Assembly (NCBI GenBank): GCA_029061605.1
Contig: JAIDRT010000055.1
Location: 1 to 64,000 of the forward strand
Reading direction: 5' to 3'
DNA: 64,000 bases
DNA from: Clostridia bacterium
Lineage (GTDB): Bacteria > Bacillota > Clostridia > Christensenellales > UBA3700
Shown one piece after another: positions 18,842 to 27,513 of this stretch. Position numbers and translations under genes: made by a program. The notes beneath the pieces are model-generated. The model made no database searches. It had not been told where the DNA came from and was given only the letters and a program-made list of their open reading frames with translations. Every line of letters begins with the position of its first letter. Within the stretch, counting starts at the first letter, position 1.

Positions 18842-20641
18842 ATGAAAAAATTAGTAGCAACAATTTTGATTGCGCTTTTGGCTATGTCGTGTCTATTGGC
18901 ATTTGTTGGTTGTAACAACAACGATAATGACAGCAACGAAGATGGCGACGTAGAGATTTTTATCGGCGCAGTATCAAAGTCAACGTATTCAAGTAGAGAA
19001 GATGCGGTAAGAGGCTTTCTTGCAGAAGAACTCAGTGGGCAGATGATTATGGCAGAATACGTCGGGTATACCAAAATCGCAGATCTTTCACAGAGTGAAA
19101 TTGATAAACTTACGATTGAAGAAGAGTTTAAAGACGGTATCATAAGCGTAGAAAGAGGCGAAGTAGAGTATATTGAGAAAGAAATTACCGCAGAGAACGA
19201 GTTATTGGCGAAACTTGCAGTAGAAGCAGTAGAAACCTATAAAAGAGAAGTTTATGTTGTCACTTATGACCAAAATAGCGAGAATATATATCGTTTTCTC
19301 ACGCCTGCAGAGGAAGTAGGAGAGAGTCCTACTGCAAGTTCGTTGGCTTCTATTTTTGACGTAGAGAAATATCTTAATTGCACTTTACAATTTGTGGCTG
19401 TCAGTGGATTGGAAAATGTCGCAGGTTATAAAGTTCTTTCAAAAATCGCAGAAAATGGAATTTGTGATATTTGGAGTAATGAGAGTGAAGATTTCACGGA
19501 CGAAAGTTGTGTAATAACATATAATAATGCTTTTTATTATGTAGAACATAAAATTGGCGATGAAGAATGGGGGAAAGTATATGCTTATCTAAATGACGAT
19601 TATAATTTTTCTGATTATACAAAAGATCATATTAAAGAGTGTTTTATTGGGTGCTGGGCAAATTTATTATATTCTTATAGCAATTGTTTTGAAAAAACTG
19701 ATACCGGTTATGCAATTACTAGACAGATTATTATTGCTAATTTAGATAATACAGAAGACAGTGGTTATAGTATTGAAGATTGTAATGTTATAATATCTAA
19801 TGAACGAATAGTCAGCGTAACATTATGCATTAATGCTGATGGCATAAAAGATAAGTATAGTACAACTTTTTCAGATTTTGGTACAACAACGGTTGACGTT
19901 CCAAAAGAAGCAATGGATGCAGTAAAAGAATATGCGGATAATCTGCCTACCACTACAGAACCTGCACCTATAGAGGGAATAGGTAAAACTCCGTCAGAAA
20001 GTGATTGGAATTCGCTTTTTAATGCAGAAAATTACTTGAATAGCACTATTATTTGCAGAGTTGACAATTATGTAAATAATATGAATACGTCTATGGTATA
20101 CCGTTATTCGTTGGCAGGAAATGGGATTAATATTGTAGTGGACGCATATTTAGGTGAAGATTTATATTCAGAGGCAATAGAATTCGTTTATATGGTAGAA
20201 TATAATGGGAATTTGTATTCAGTAGTACCACATAAATCTGAGGACTCAACGGAATATGGAAATTTGGAAATCAGCAATCTTGGAGCGTCAAATGGTTGGC
20301 TAACGATAAAAGATTGTGTTGTAGCAACTATTAATGATTTCTTTAAAGATTTTATGGTATCATTTCTTGAAAAAGACAAAACAATATATGATATTCGCAA
20401 TTTGTTTATCAAGACTGCTTCTGGATATAAAATGAACTCATTAGAGGAATACAACTTAGATTATTACAATATAGAGACGTCAAATGAAATGCTGGCCAAT
20501 ATTGAATATAAATATAGATCGTCAGTTGAGTATAGCGCAGACATTGGAGTTAAACTTACTTTCTCCGATTTTGGAACTACTGAATTTGATGTACCCAAAG
20601 ATATTATGGACGCAATAAAAGCGTATATTGTAGAAAACTAA
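18842..20641 (+). CDS. Secreted lipoprotein with internally duplicated C-terminal domain
   Basis: Signal 'MKKLVATILIALLAMSCLLAFVGC' with lipobox; repeated '(T)FSDFGTT..DVPK..MDA(V/I)K.Y'. Confidence 0.8.
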   Translation: MKKLVATILIALLAMSCLLAFVGCNNNDNDSNEDGDVEIFIGAVSKSTYSSREDAVRGFLAEELSGQMIMAEYVGYTKIADLSQSEIDKLTIEEEFKDGIISVERGEVEYIEKEITAENELLAKLAVEAVETYKREVYVVTYDQNSENIYRFLTPAEEVGESPTASSLASIFDVEKYLNCTLQFVAVSGLENVAGYKVLSKIAENGICDIWSNESEDFTDESCVITYNNAFYYVEHKIGDEEWGKVYAYLNDDYNFSDYTKDHIKECFIGCWANLLYSYSNCFEKTDTGYAITRQIIIANLDNTEDSGYSIEDCNVIISNERIVSVTLCINADGIKDKYSTTFSDFGTTTVDVPKEAMDAVKEYADNLPTTTEPAPIEGIGKTPSESDWNSLFNAENYLNSTIICRVDNYVNNMNTSMVYRYSLAGNGINIVVDAYLGEDLYSEAIEFVYMVEYNGNLYSVVPHKSEDSTEYGNLEISNLGASNGWLTIKDCVVATINDFFKDFMVSFLEKDKTIYDIRNLFIKTASGYKMNSLEEYNLDYYNIETSNEMLANIEYKYRSSVEYSADIGVKLTFSDFGTTEFDVPKDIMDAIKAYIVEN

Positions 20642-20658
20642 TCAAATAAATCAACAGT

Positions 20659-20687
20659 AAAAAAACCGACTTCAGTTGGTTTTTTTA
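20659..20687 (+). terminator. Intrinsic terminator after the lipoprotein gene
   Basis: aaaaaaaccgacttcagttggttttttt. Confidence 0.75.
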
Positions 20688-20800
20688 TACTATTACTTGA
20701 GATTTCTCTAATTTATTATGGGATTTCCCTTGACAGTCAATAATTTAAGTGCTAAGATGTAAAGGCAAAATCCTTTATAAAGTGAAGATGCTTTAGAGAT

Positions 20801-21124
20801 ATGGAGAAGAAAGATAGACTATTTATCAGTATATACAATGACTATTATGGGGCTCTGTTGACGGAGTATCAAAGGCAGATAGTCGACGAGTATTACAATC
20901 TTGATATGTCGCTCAGCGAACTTGCTGAAGAGCACGGCATTTCGCCTCAAGGCGTGAGAGACGCATTGAAGAGAGCGGAAAAGCAGTTGGAGGGTTTTGA
21001 AGAAAAGTTGGGTCTTGTCAAGAAGTCGCAAAGTGTGATAGAATTATTACAAGACGCAGCAAATGACTGCGGCGAAAAAGGACAAGAGAAATTAAAAAAG
21101 GCAATAGACATTCTCAAAGATTGA
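20801..21124 (+). CDS. ylxM: YlxM family HTH protein
   Basis: 'LLTEYQRQIVDEYYNLDMSLSELAEEHGISPQGVRDALKRAEKQLEGFEEKLGL' immediately before ffh. Confidence 0.92.
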   Translation: MEKKDRLFISIYNDYYGALLTEYQRQIVDEYYNLDMSLSELAEEHGISPQGVRDALKRAEKQLEGFEEKLGLVKKSQSVIELLQDAANDCGEKGQEKLKKAIDILKD

Positions 21125-21143
21125 GACGCCAAAGGGAGGAATA

Positions 21144-22478
21144 ATGGGAGCATTCAGCGGACTTAGCGAAAGACTGTCGCATATATTTTCCAAAATGAAG
21201 GACAAGGGCAAACTTACTGAACTTGAAGTAAAGCAAGCAATGAGAGAAGTGCGAATTGCTCTTTTGGAGGCGGACGTCAATCTTTCAGTAGTCAAGCAAT
21301 TTATCAACAACGTCAGCGAAAAGGCTGTAGGAGACGACATACTCAAAGGTCTCAATCCGACCCAGCAGGTAATCAAGGTCGTCAATGAAGAACTCATTGC
21401 GATAATGGGTACCAATCACAGCAAGATAAACATTGCCGACAAACCGCCAACGATCATTCTTATGTGCGGACTTCAGGGTAGCGGTAAGACGACTATGTGC
21501 GGAAAACTTGCCGTAATGCTTCGCAAGCAAGGCAAAAATCCTTTGCTTGTCGCGTGCGATATATACAGACCTGCGGCAATCAAGCAATTGCAGATAGTAG
21601 GTAAGAATGCTAACGTACCGGTATTTGAAAAGGGACAGATCAATCCCCAAAAGATTGTCAAAGAGGCTCTCAAGCAAGCAGAGCATTCAGGCAATGACGT
21701 GCTTATCGTAGATACTGCGGGCAGATTGCATATCGACGAAGAGTTGATGGACGAAATCAGCGGACTAAAGAAGTCTTTCAATCCGCACGAGATACTTTTG
21801 GTAGTAGACTCTATGACAGGTCAGGACGCAGTCAACGTTGCCGCAAAGTTCAACGAAGTTATGGACGTCACCGGCGTGGTTTTGACAAAACTTGACGGTG
21901 ACACTAGAGGCGGCGCGGCGTTGTCCATAAGAGCCGTCACAGGCAAGCCTATCAAGTTTTGTGGCGTAGGCGAAAAACTCAGCGATATTGAGATATTCTA
22001 TCCTGACAGAATGGCGTCGAGAATACTGGGTATGGGCGACGTGCTTACGCTTATCGAAAAGGCTCAATCAGCATTCAGCGAGCAAGAAGCCTTAGAGATG
22101 CAAAAGAAAATGCGTACCAATACCTTTACTCTTGAGGACTATCTTGCGCAAATGGAAAAGATGAAAGGTATGGGCGATATGTCTCAAATGATCTCTATGA
22201 TACCCGGGCTTGCAGGTAAACTCAACGGCAAAAACGTTGATATAGACGAAAGCAAGATTGCAAAGTCCAAGGCGATTATTCAGTCAATGACCGTCAAGGA
22301 AAGACGTAATCCTGACATAATCAAGTCGTCGCAAAAGAAGAGAATTGCAATGGGCAGCGGTACCAATGTGCAGGACGTCAACGCGCTACTCAAGCAATTT
22401 GCTCAGACGCAGGATATGATGCAAAAGATGACCAATATGGGGAAGAGGGGAATGCGCGGTATGAAACTCCCATTTTAG
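21144..22478 (+). CDS. ffh: Signal recognition particle protein Ffh
   Basis: 'GLQGSGKTTMCGKLA', 'DTAGRLHIDEELMDE', 'KLDGDTRGGAALSI', Met-rich M domain. Confidence 0.98.
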   Translation: MGAFSGLSERLSHIFSKMKDKGKLTELEVKQAMREVRIALLEADVNLSVVKQFINNVSEKAVGDDILKGLNPTQQVIKVVNEELIAIMGTNHSKINIADKPPTIILMCGLQGSGKTTMCGKLAVMLRKQGKNPLLVACDIYRPAAIKQLQIVGKNANVPVFEKGQINPQKIVKEALKQAEHSGNDVLIVDTAGRLHIDEELMDEISGLKKSFNPHEILLVVDSMTGQDAVNVAAKFNEVMDVTGVVLTKLDGDTRGGAALSIRAVTGKPIKFCGVGEKLSDIEIFYPDRMASRILGMGDVLTLIEKAQSAFSEQEALEMQKKMRTNTFTLEDYLAQMEKMKGMGDMSQMISMIPGLAGKLNGKNVDIDESKIAKSKAIIQSMTVKERRNPDIIKSSQKKRIAMGSGTNVQDVNALLKQFAQTQDMMQKMTNMGKRGMRGMKLPF

Positions 22479-22532
22479 ATTTCCTGACACGCTCGAAATG
22501 ACATATATATTGTCGAGGAGACATAAACCTAT

Positions 22533-22575
22533 TGTCATTTCGACTGGAACGCAGTGGAATGGAGAAATCTCAACC
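22533..22575. repeat. Intergenic repeat arm (gtcatttcgactgg..ggagaaatct)
   Basis: gtcatttcgactggaacgcagtggaatggagaaatctcaacc. Confidence 0.75.
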
Positions 22576-22653
22576 GTATAAAACTATAGATACAAAAATA
22601 AAAACAATATAAATCGCATCAAAAGATGCAAAAGAAAAAGGAGAACTAAAACA

Positions 22654-22899
22654 ATGGCAGTAAAACTCAGACTTACAAGAATGGGCGCAAAGAAGACCCC
22701 ATTTTATCGTATCGTAGCAATCGACAGCAGAAAGGCAAGAGACGGACAATATCTTGACAATATTGGATATTACGACGCTACCAAGAACCCTGCAGAAGTC
22801 AAGATCGACAGCGAAAAGGCTACTTATTGGCTTGGCGTAGGCGCTCAACCAACTGATACGGTAAGAGGTCTTTTGAGGAAAGAAAACATCATTAAGTAA
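22654..22899 (+). CDS. rpsP: 30S ribosomal protein S16
   Basis: '[41 protein letters not shown]'. Confidence 0.98.
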   Translation: MAVKLRLTRMGAKKTPFYRIVAIDSRKARDGQYLDNIGYYDATKNPAEVKIDSEKATYWLGVGAQPTDTVRGLLRKENIIK

Positions 22900-22910
22900 T
22901 AGAGGACAGT

Positions 22911-23144
22911 ATGGAAGAATTGGTTAGATTTATCGTCAACGAACTTGTCGACAACAAAGAGGCATTTGAAGTCAAGTCACAAGTCGAGGACGGCATAACG
23001 GTCATCAATATCTATGCAGAAAAAGAAGAAATCGGCAAGATAATCGGCAAGCAGGGCAGAATTGCCAAGGCAATTCGTACGATAGTCAAGGCAGGCAGCG
23101 GCAAAGATAGCCGTAAAGTATCCGTAGAAATTATTGAAAAATAA
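22911..23144 (+). CDS. khpA: KH-domain RNA-binding protein KhpA
   Basis: 'EEIGKIIGKQGRIAKAIRTIVKA'; position between rpsP and rimM. Confidence 0.95.
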   Translation: MEELVRFIVNELVDNKEAFEVKSQVEDGITVINIYAEKEEIGKIIGKQGRIAKAIRTIVKAGSGKDSRKVSVEIIEK

Positions 23145-23647
23145 TGGATAGACTAACTATCGGATATATCTCAAAAGCGCAGGGAGTCAAAGGAGAGGTC
23201 AAAATATCTCCCTTGACTGACGACGCAAGCAGATTTAAGAAACTCAAAAGCGTATATCTAGACGGCAAATCTTACGCAGTCAAAAGCGTAAGACTTTTGC
23301 CCAATGGTATTTTTATGGCGTTTGAGGGCATAGACGATCGCAACAGCGCAGAACTTTTGAGGAACAAAGAGATTCAGATAGAGAGAAAGGACGCTGTAAA
23401 TTTGCCTAAAGACAGATATTTTATCGTCGACGTAGTGGGCTGTGAAGTATTTGCCGACGACGAAAAAATCGGCAAATTGATTGACGTGTTGCAATACGGC
23501 TCAGCCGACGTATACGTGATATCCACGCCCAAAGGCAAAGCAATGATACCTGCAATTGAGAGGATAATCAAGCAAGTTGACGTTGAAAATAAAAGGGTTT
23601 TGCTTGACAAAGACGCTTGGGCGGATCTAGTTGTGTATGAAGAATAA
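23144..23647 (+). CDS. rimM: Ribosome maturation factor RimM
   Basis: 'IGYISKAQGVKGEVKISPLTDDASRF', 'IPAIERIIKQVDVENKRV'; 1-nt overlap with khpA. Confidence 0.95.
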   Translation: MDRLTIGYISKAQGVKGEVKISPLTDDASRFKKLKSVYLDGKSYAVKSVRLLPNGIFMAFEGIDDRNSAELLRNKEIQIERKDAVNLPKDRYFIVDVVGCEVFADDEKIGKLIDVLQYGSADVYVISTPKGKAMIPAIERIIKQVDVENKRVLLDKDAWADLVVYEE

Positions 23648-23675
23648 TTGTCGGGATTTTGTGCCCGACTTTTTG
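23648..23675 (+). terminator. Possible terminator after rimM
   Basis: ttgtcgggattttgtgcccgactttttgc. Confidence 0.55.
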
Positions 23676-23683
23676 CAAAATTC

Positions 23684-23730
23684 TATGTCGTTTTGACTGC
23701 GCTCGAAATGACGTCCACTCGAGGTGACGT
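23684..23730. repeat. Short intergenic repeat arms
   Basis: gtcgttttgactgcgctcgaaatgacg / ctcgaggtgacg. Confidence 0.55.
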
Positions 23731-23761
23731 TAGACTGACGTAACGAAAGGTAATTTAAGTA

Positions 23762-24484
23762 ATGAAAATCAAAGTTGCGACAATATTTCCTGAGATGTTT
23801 TCCACTCTCGATATAGGCATACTTGGCAAGGCAAAACAAAAAGGTTTGCTTGATTTGCAGATTGCCAATATCAGAGACTATTCTGCGGACAAGCACAAAA
23901 AGACTGACGACGCTCCTTTTGGCGGCGGCGCAGGTATGGTAATGACTCCGCAGCCTTTGCACGACACTATCAAAGCGCTGGACAGCGAGCATAAAGCCAA
24001 GAGGATATATTTGTCTCCCAAAGGTGCGACGCTTAATCAAGAGATTGTCGAAAGGCTTGCCAAAGAAGAGGAGTTGTTGCTTGTATGCGGAAGTTATGAG
24101 GGCATTGACGAGAGAATAATCGAGATGGATATTGACGAAGAGATATCCATTGGCGACTACGTTTTGACAGGCGGAGAATTGCCCGCAATGGTGCTTATCA
24201 ACGCTGTCAGCAGATATGTTGACGGAGTGTTGGGCAGCAGTGAATCCACAAGCGAAGAGAGTTTTGCAAGCGGACTTTTGGAATATCCTCAATACACCCG
24301 CCCCGCAGTCTTTGAGGGAATGGCAGTGCCTGAGGTTTTACTTGGCGGTAATCACGCGGAGATTGCAAAGTGGCGGTATCAAAAGCAAATTGAGATCACT
24401 CGCCAAAGAAGAGACGATTTATATCAAAAGATATTGCCGACGCTTGAAAAAGATAAAAAGAAAAAGGGTAAAAAAGGAGAGTAG
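23762..24484 (+). CDS. trmD: tRNA (guanine-N1)-methyltransferase TrmD
   Basis: 'IATIFPEMF'-like start, 'DAPFGGGAGMVM', 'GDYVLTGGELPAMVLI', 'YPQYTRP'. Confidence 0.97.
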   Translation: MKIKVATIFPEMFSTLDIGILGKAKQKGLLDLQIANIRDYSADKHKKTDDAPFGGGAGMVMTPQPLHDTIKALDSEHKAKRIYLSPKGATLNQEIVERLAKEEELLLVCGSYEGIDERIIEMDIDEEISIGDYVLTGGELPAMVLINAVSRYVDGVLGSSESTSEESFASGLLEYPQYTRPAVFEGMAVPEVLLGGNHAEIAKWRYQKQIEITRQRRDDLYQKILPTLEKDKKKKGKKGE

Positions 24485-24486
24485 TT

Positions 24487-24789
24487 ATGCGATACAAAAA
24501 TGCGATAGAACAGTTGCTTGACGAGGCAAACGACGAGACGGTATATCTCAAGAGCGATATAGACGGCGCTATACAGGCATTTGAGCAAATGGCTTTGATT
24601 GCTTACGACAAAAAGTTGTACGCTATTTTGGTGCGCAAAGAGGACTACGACTTAGGCAATATTGAGAACGCCGGACTTGTATTCGAGGTGGACGAAAAAC
24701 GCCAAAAACTTGACGAAGTGACTGACGATAATATTATATTTGAAGTTTTTGACCTATATGACAAGATGTTTGAAGAGGGAGGATACTGA
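24487..24789 (+). CDS. Hypothetical 100-aa acidic protein
   Basis: Tightly packed between trmD and rbgA (TGATG overlap with rbgA). Confidence 0.75.
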   Translation: MRYKNAIEQLLDEANDETVYLKSDIDGAIQAFEQMALIAYDKKLYAILVRKEDYDLGNIENAGLVFEVDEKRQKLDEVTDDNIIFEVFDLYDKMFEEGGY

Positions 24790-25634
24790 TGCATATTCAA
24801 TGGTATCCAGGACATATGACCAAGGCTATGCGAATGATGCAAGAGGCTGTCAAGCAAGTCGACTGCGTCATTTACGTGCTTGATTGCAGAGCAATATCGT
24901 CCTGTATCAACCCAAAGTTTGATGAAATGATAAAGGGCAAGCCTATCTTGTACGTGCTTACTAAGAGCGATTTGGTAGAACAAAAAGACGCAAAACTTTG
25001 GATAGAGCATTTTGCTAAAGCAGGCAAAAACTTTGTCGTGGCTGATAATATCACAGGCAGACAGCGCAATCAAATCATTGACAAGTTGCGTCAAATCAAC
25101 GCCGATATGATAGAGAGGTATGCGCAAAAGGGCGCAAAGAAGAGTATCAGAGCAATGGTAGTCGGCGTACCTAATACTGGCAAGTCGACTTTGATTAACT
25201 GTCTTTGCAAAGACAAGAGGACTATCGTGGGCAACCGTCCCGGCGTGACGAGGGGCAAACAATGGGTAAGTCTTGCCGAAGGGATAGAGTTGCTTGACAC
25301 TCCGGGCGCACTTCCGCCTGCGTTTGAAGACCAGCAAAAGGCGTTGCATCTTGCATTCATAGGCTCGATTAAGGAAGATATATTGCACCTTGACGACCTC
25401 GCAATTGAGATTATCAAGTATTGCAAAGAACATCACTATGACACTTTTTGTCAAAGATACAAGATAGACAAAATCAACGAAGATATAGTTACGGTTTTTG
25501 ACGATATAGCAAAGAGCAGAGGTTATTTGCTTGGCAAAAAGGGCTATGATTACGACCGCACCGCAAAGGCTATCGTCAACGATTTCAAGAGCCAGAAATT
25601 AGGCAAAATAATGCTTGATTACCCGGTTTATTGA
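24789..25634 (+). CDS. rbgA: Ribosome biogenesis GTPase RbgA (YlqF)
   Basis: 'MHIQWYPGHMTKAMRMM'; circularly permuted GTPase order 'TKSD'..'GVPNTGKSTLIN'. Confidence 0.96.
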   Translation: MHIQWYPGHMTKAMRMMQEAVKQVDCVIYVLDCRAISSCINPKFDEMIKGKPILYVLTKSDLVEQKDAKLWIEHFAKAGKNFVVADNITGRQRNQIIDKLRQINADMIERYAQKGAKKSIRAMVVGVPNTGKSTLINCLCKDKRTIVGNRPGVTRGKQWVSLAEGIELLDTPGALPPAFEDQQKALHLAFIGSIKEDILHLDDLAIEIIKYCKEHHYDTFCQRYKIDKINEDIVTVFDDIAKSRGYLLGKKGYDYDRTAKAIVNDFKSQKLGKIMLDYPVY

Positions 25635-25679
25635 GCAAATTTCCATTATGCTGTGTTGACCCTTAATTGACTAAGTTTT

Positions 25680-25724
25680 GTCATTTCGACTGGAGCAAAG
25701 CGGAATGGAGAAATCTCAACAGTA
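25680..25724. repeat. Intergenic repeat arm adjoining the 107-bp element
   Basis: gtcatttcgactggagcaaagcggaatggagaaatctcaac. Confidence 0.75.
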
Positions 25725-25831
25725 TAGATTCTTCGACTGCGTTGCACTTCGCTCAGAATGACTCATTTAAAGTCAAAGATACACCTTGAATGCGTCACTC
25801 TGAGCGAAACGAAGTGAAGTCGAAGAGTCTA
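25725..25831. repeat. 107-bp terminal-inverted-repeat element, copy 2
   Basis: tagattcttcgactgcgttgcacttcgctcagaatgactc..gcgtcactctgagcgaaacgaagtgaagtcgaagagtcta; ungapped alignment to 7595-7701. Confidence 0.85.
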
Positions 25832-25862
25832 AAAACATCAAAAAATACAAAAGGAAAATATT

Positions 25863-26498
25863 ATGGCAAGGACAAAACACGACACTTTTACAATGCTTGA
25901 GTATGAGCATAAATATCTAGATTTGGACAAAAAATATATCGCCGGTGTCGATGAAGTGGGCAGAGGACCTTTGGCAGGGCCTGTTGTCGTCGCTTGCGTA
26001 ATAATGCCGCTCAATGATGAAGATATTATTCAGGGTGTCAACGATTCTAAGAAAGTCAGCGAAAAAAACAGAGAGATACTTTTTGACAAGATTATGCAAA
26101 AAGCGCTTGCTTACAAAATTGAGTGGGCGGATGAAAAAGTGATAGACGAAATTAATATTTTAGCCGCAACGAAGAGGTGTATGCAAAGGGCAATAGATGG
26201 TATGCAATTGCCGCCTGACGTCGTGCTTATAGACGCCGTGAATTTGGATTGCAAATACCCAATAGAGCCAATTATCAAGGGTGACGCCAAGAGTTATTCC
26301 ATTGCGTGCGCATCTATCGTCGCAAAGGTCACAAGGGATAGATATATGGTGGAAATGAACAAAAAATATCCAGATTATGATTTTGCGTCAAATAAGGGAT
26401 ACGGCTCGGCAAAACATATCGAGGCGTTGAAAAGCGTCGGCGCTTGTCCGATACACCGCAGAAGTTTTATCAAAAATTTTGTTGGTAAAGAGGAATAG
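25863..26498 (+). CDS. rnhB: Ribonuclease HII
   Basis: 'YIAGVDEVGRGPLAGPVVVACVI', 'NDSKKVSEKNRE'. Confidence 0.97.
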   Translation: MARTKHDTFTMLEYEHKYLDLDKKYIAGVDEVGRGPLAGPVVVACVIMPLNDEDIIQGVNDSKKVSEKNREILFDKIMQKALAYKIEWADEKVIDEINILAATKRCMQRAIDGMQLPPDVVLIDAVNLDCKYPIEPIIKGDAKSYSIACASIVAKVTRDRYMVEMNKKYPDYDFASNKGYGSAKHIEALKSVGACPIHRRSFIKNFVGKEE

Positions 26499-26500
26499 CA

Positions 26501-26845
26501 ATGAACAACAGAAAGTCAGGTATCGAGGGCGAAAACGCCGCCGTAGAGTATCTAAAAAAACAAGGCTATGCTATCTTAGAGCGCAATTTCAACACCAAAG
26601 TAGGGGAGATTGATATAATCGCTCAAGACAAAGATACTATCGTATTCGTTGAAGTAAAAGCGAGAGAAAACACCAAGTTCGGACAGCCGATAGAGAGTAT
26701 CACCAATCAAAAAGTGCGAAGCATAATAAGAACGGCGCAATGGTATTTGACGGCAAAACGCAAATACGACTTTCCTTGCAGATTTGACGTGATAGAGGTA
26801 CTTCGAGGAGAAGTGACGCATATCAAGAACGCTTTCACTATGTAA
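26501..26845 (+). CDS. yraN: YraN family (UPF0102) endonuclease-like protein
   Basis: 'GENAAVEYLKKQGYAILERNFNTKVGEIDIIAQDKDTIVFVEVKAR'. Confidence 0.95.
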   Translation: MNNRKSGIEGENAAVEYLKKQGYAILERNFNTKVGEIDIIAQDKDTIVFVEVKARENTKFGQPIESITNQKVRSIIRTAQWYLTAKRKYDFPCRFDVIEVLRGEVTHIKNAFTM

Positions 26846-26880
26846 TTTTATAAAAATATGCAAAAAGCAATAAAAATCGC

Positions 26881-26909
26881 TTGCATAAAGATTTTTTTAA
26901 TGATAGAAT
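26881..26909 (+). promoter_or_regulatory. Putative sigma-A promoter of rplS
   Basis: -35 TTGCAT, 17-nt spacer, -10 TAGAAT. Confidence 0.65.
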
Positions 26910-26998
26910 AGTCTAGTCAATGACTTCGGATATTCCTCTGTCGGACAAAATCCCAAACCGTACAAGAATATTTCGTTTCAAAATTGGAGGTAAGTCAA

Positions 26999-27343
26999 AT
27001 GAATATCGTAGACATCGTAGAAAAAGAAGGAATGCGCACAGATCTTCCTGAACTTGCAATCGGCGACACCGTAAGAGTCAACGTCAAGATCAAAGAAGGC
27101 GACAAGGAAAGAATTCAGGCTTTTGAGGGCGTAATAATTGCTTTCAAAAACGGCAGTATCAGAGAGACCTTTACTGTAAGAAGAGTATCTTTCGGCATTG
27201 GCGTAGAGAGAACGTTCCCGCTTCACTCGCCAAAAATCGACAGCATCAAAGTTGTTCGTCACGGCAGAGTTAGAAGAGCAAAACTCTATTACTTGCGCAA
27301 CAAGTTCGGCAAGGCTGCAAGACTTAGAGAAATCGTTAGATAA
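26999..27343 (+). CDS. rplS: 50S ribosomal protein L19
   Basis: '[56 protein letters not shown]'; ATG at 26999 with RBS ggagg preferred over the track start at 26984. Confidence 0.97.
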   Translation: MNIVDIVEKEGMRTDLPELAIGDTVRVNVKIKEGDKERIQAFEGVIIAFKNGSIRETFTVRRVSFGIGVERTFPLHSPKIDSIKVVRHGRVRRAKLYYLRNKFGKAARLREIVR

Positions 27344-27360
27344 TAAATACGGCAATTACG

Positions 27361-27389
27361 GCGCGCGTCAAATGACGCGCGTTTTTTTT
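27361..27389 (+). terminator. Intrinsic terminator after rplS
   Basis: gcgcgcgtcaaatgacgcgcgtttttttt. Confidence 0.9.
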
Positions 27390-27513
27390 GTGTATAAGGG
27401 GCACTATATATTATAATATTATAATAATTTTAAGAATTTATATTTAACTACTTGTCAAATTGACAATAATCATTTATTATGAATATAAAAGAATATCTTT
27501 CAAGAGGATAACT

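Noticed and set aside
24645-25454. 269-aa minus-strand ORF antisense to rbgA
   Set aside because: Same reason; rbgA GTPase motifs are on the + strand.
25680-25831. Possible CRISPR array from closely spaced similar segments
   Set aside because: Arms differ in sequence and orientation, spacing is irregular, no constant repeat-spacer period and no cas genes.
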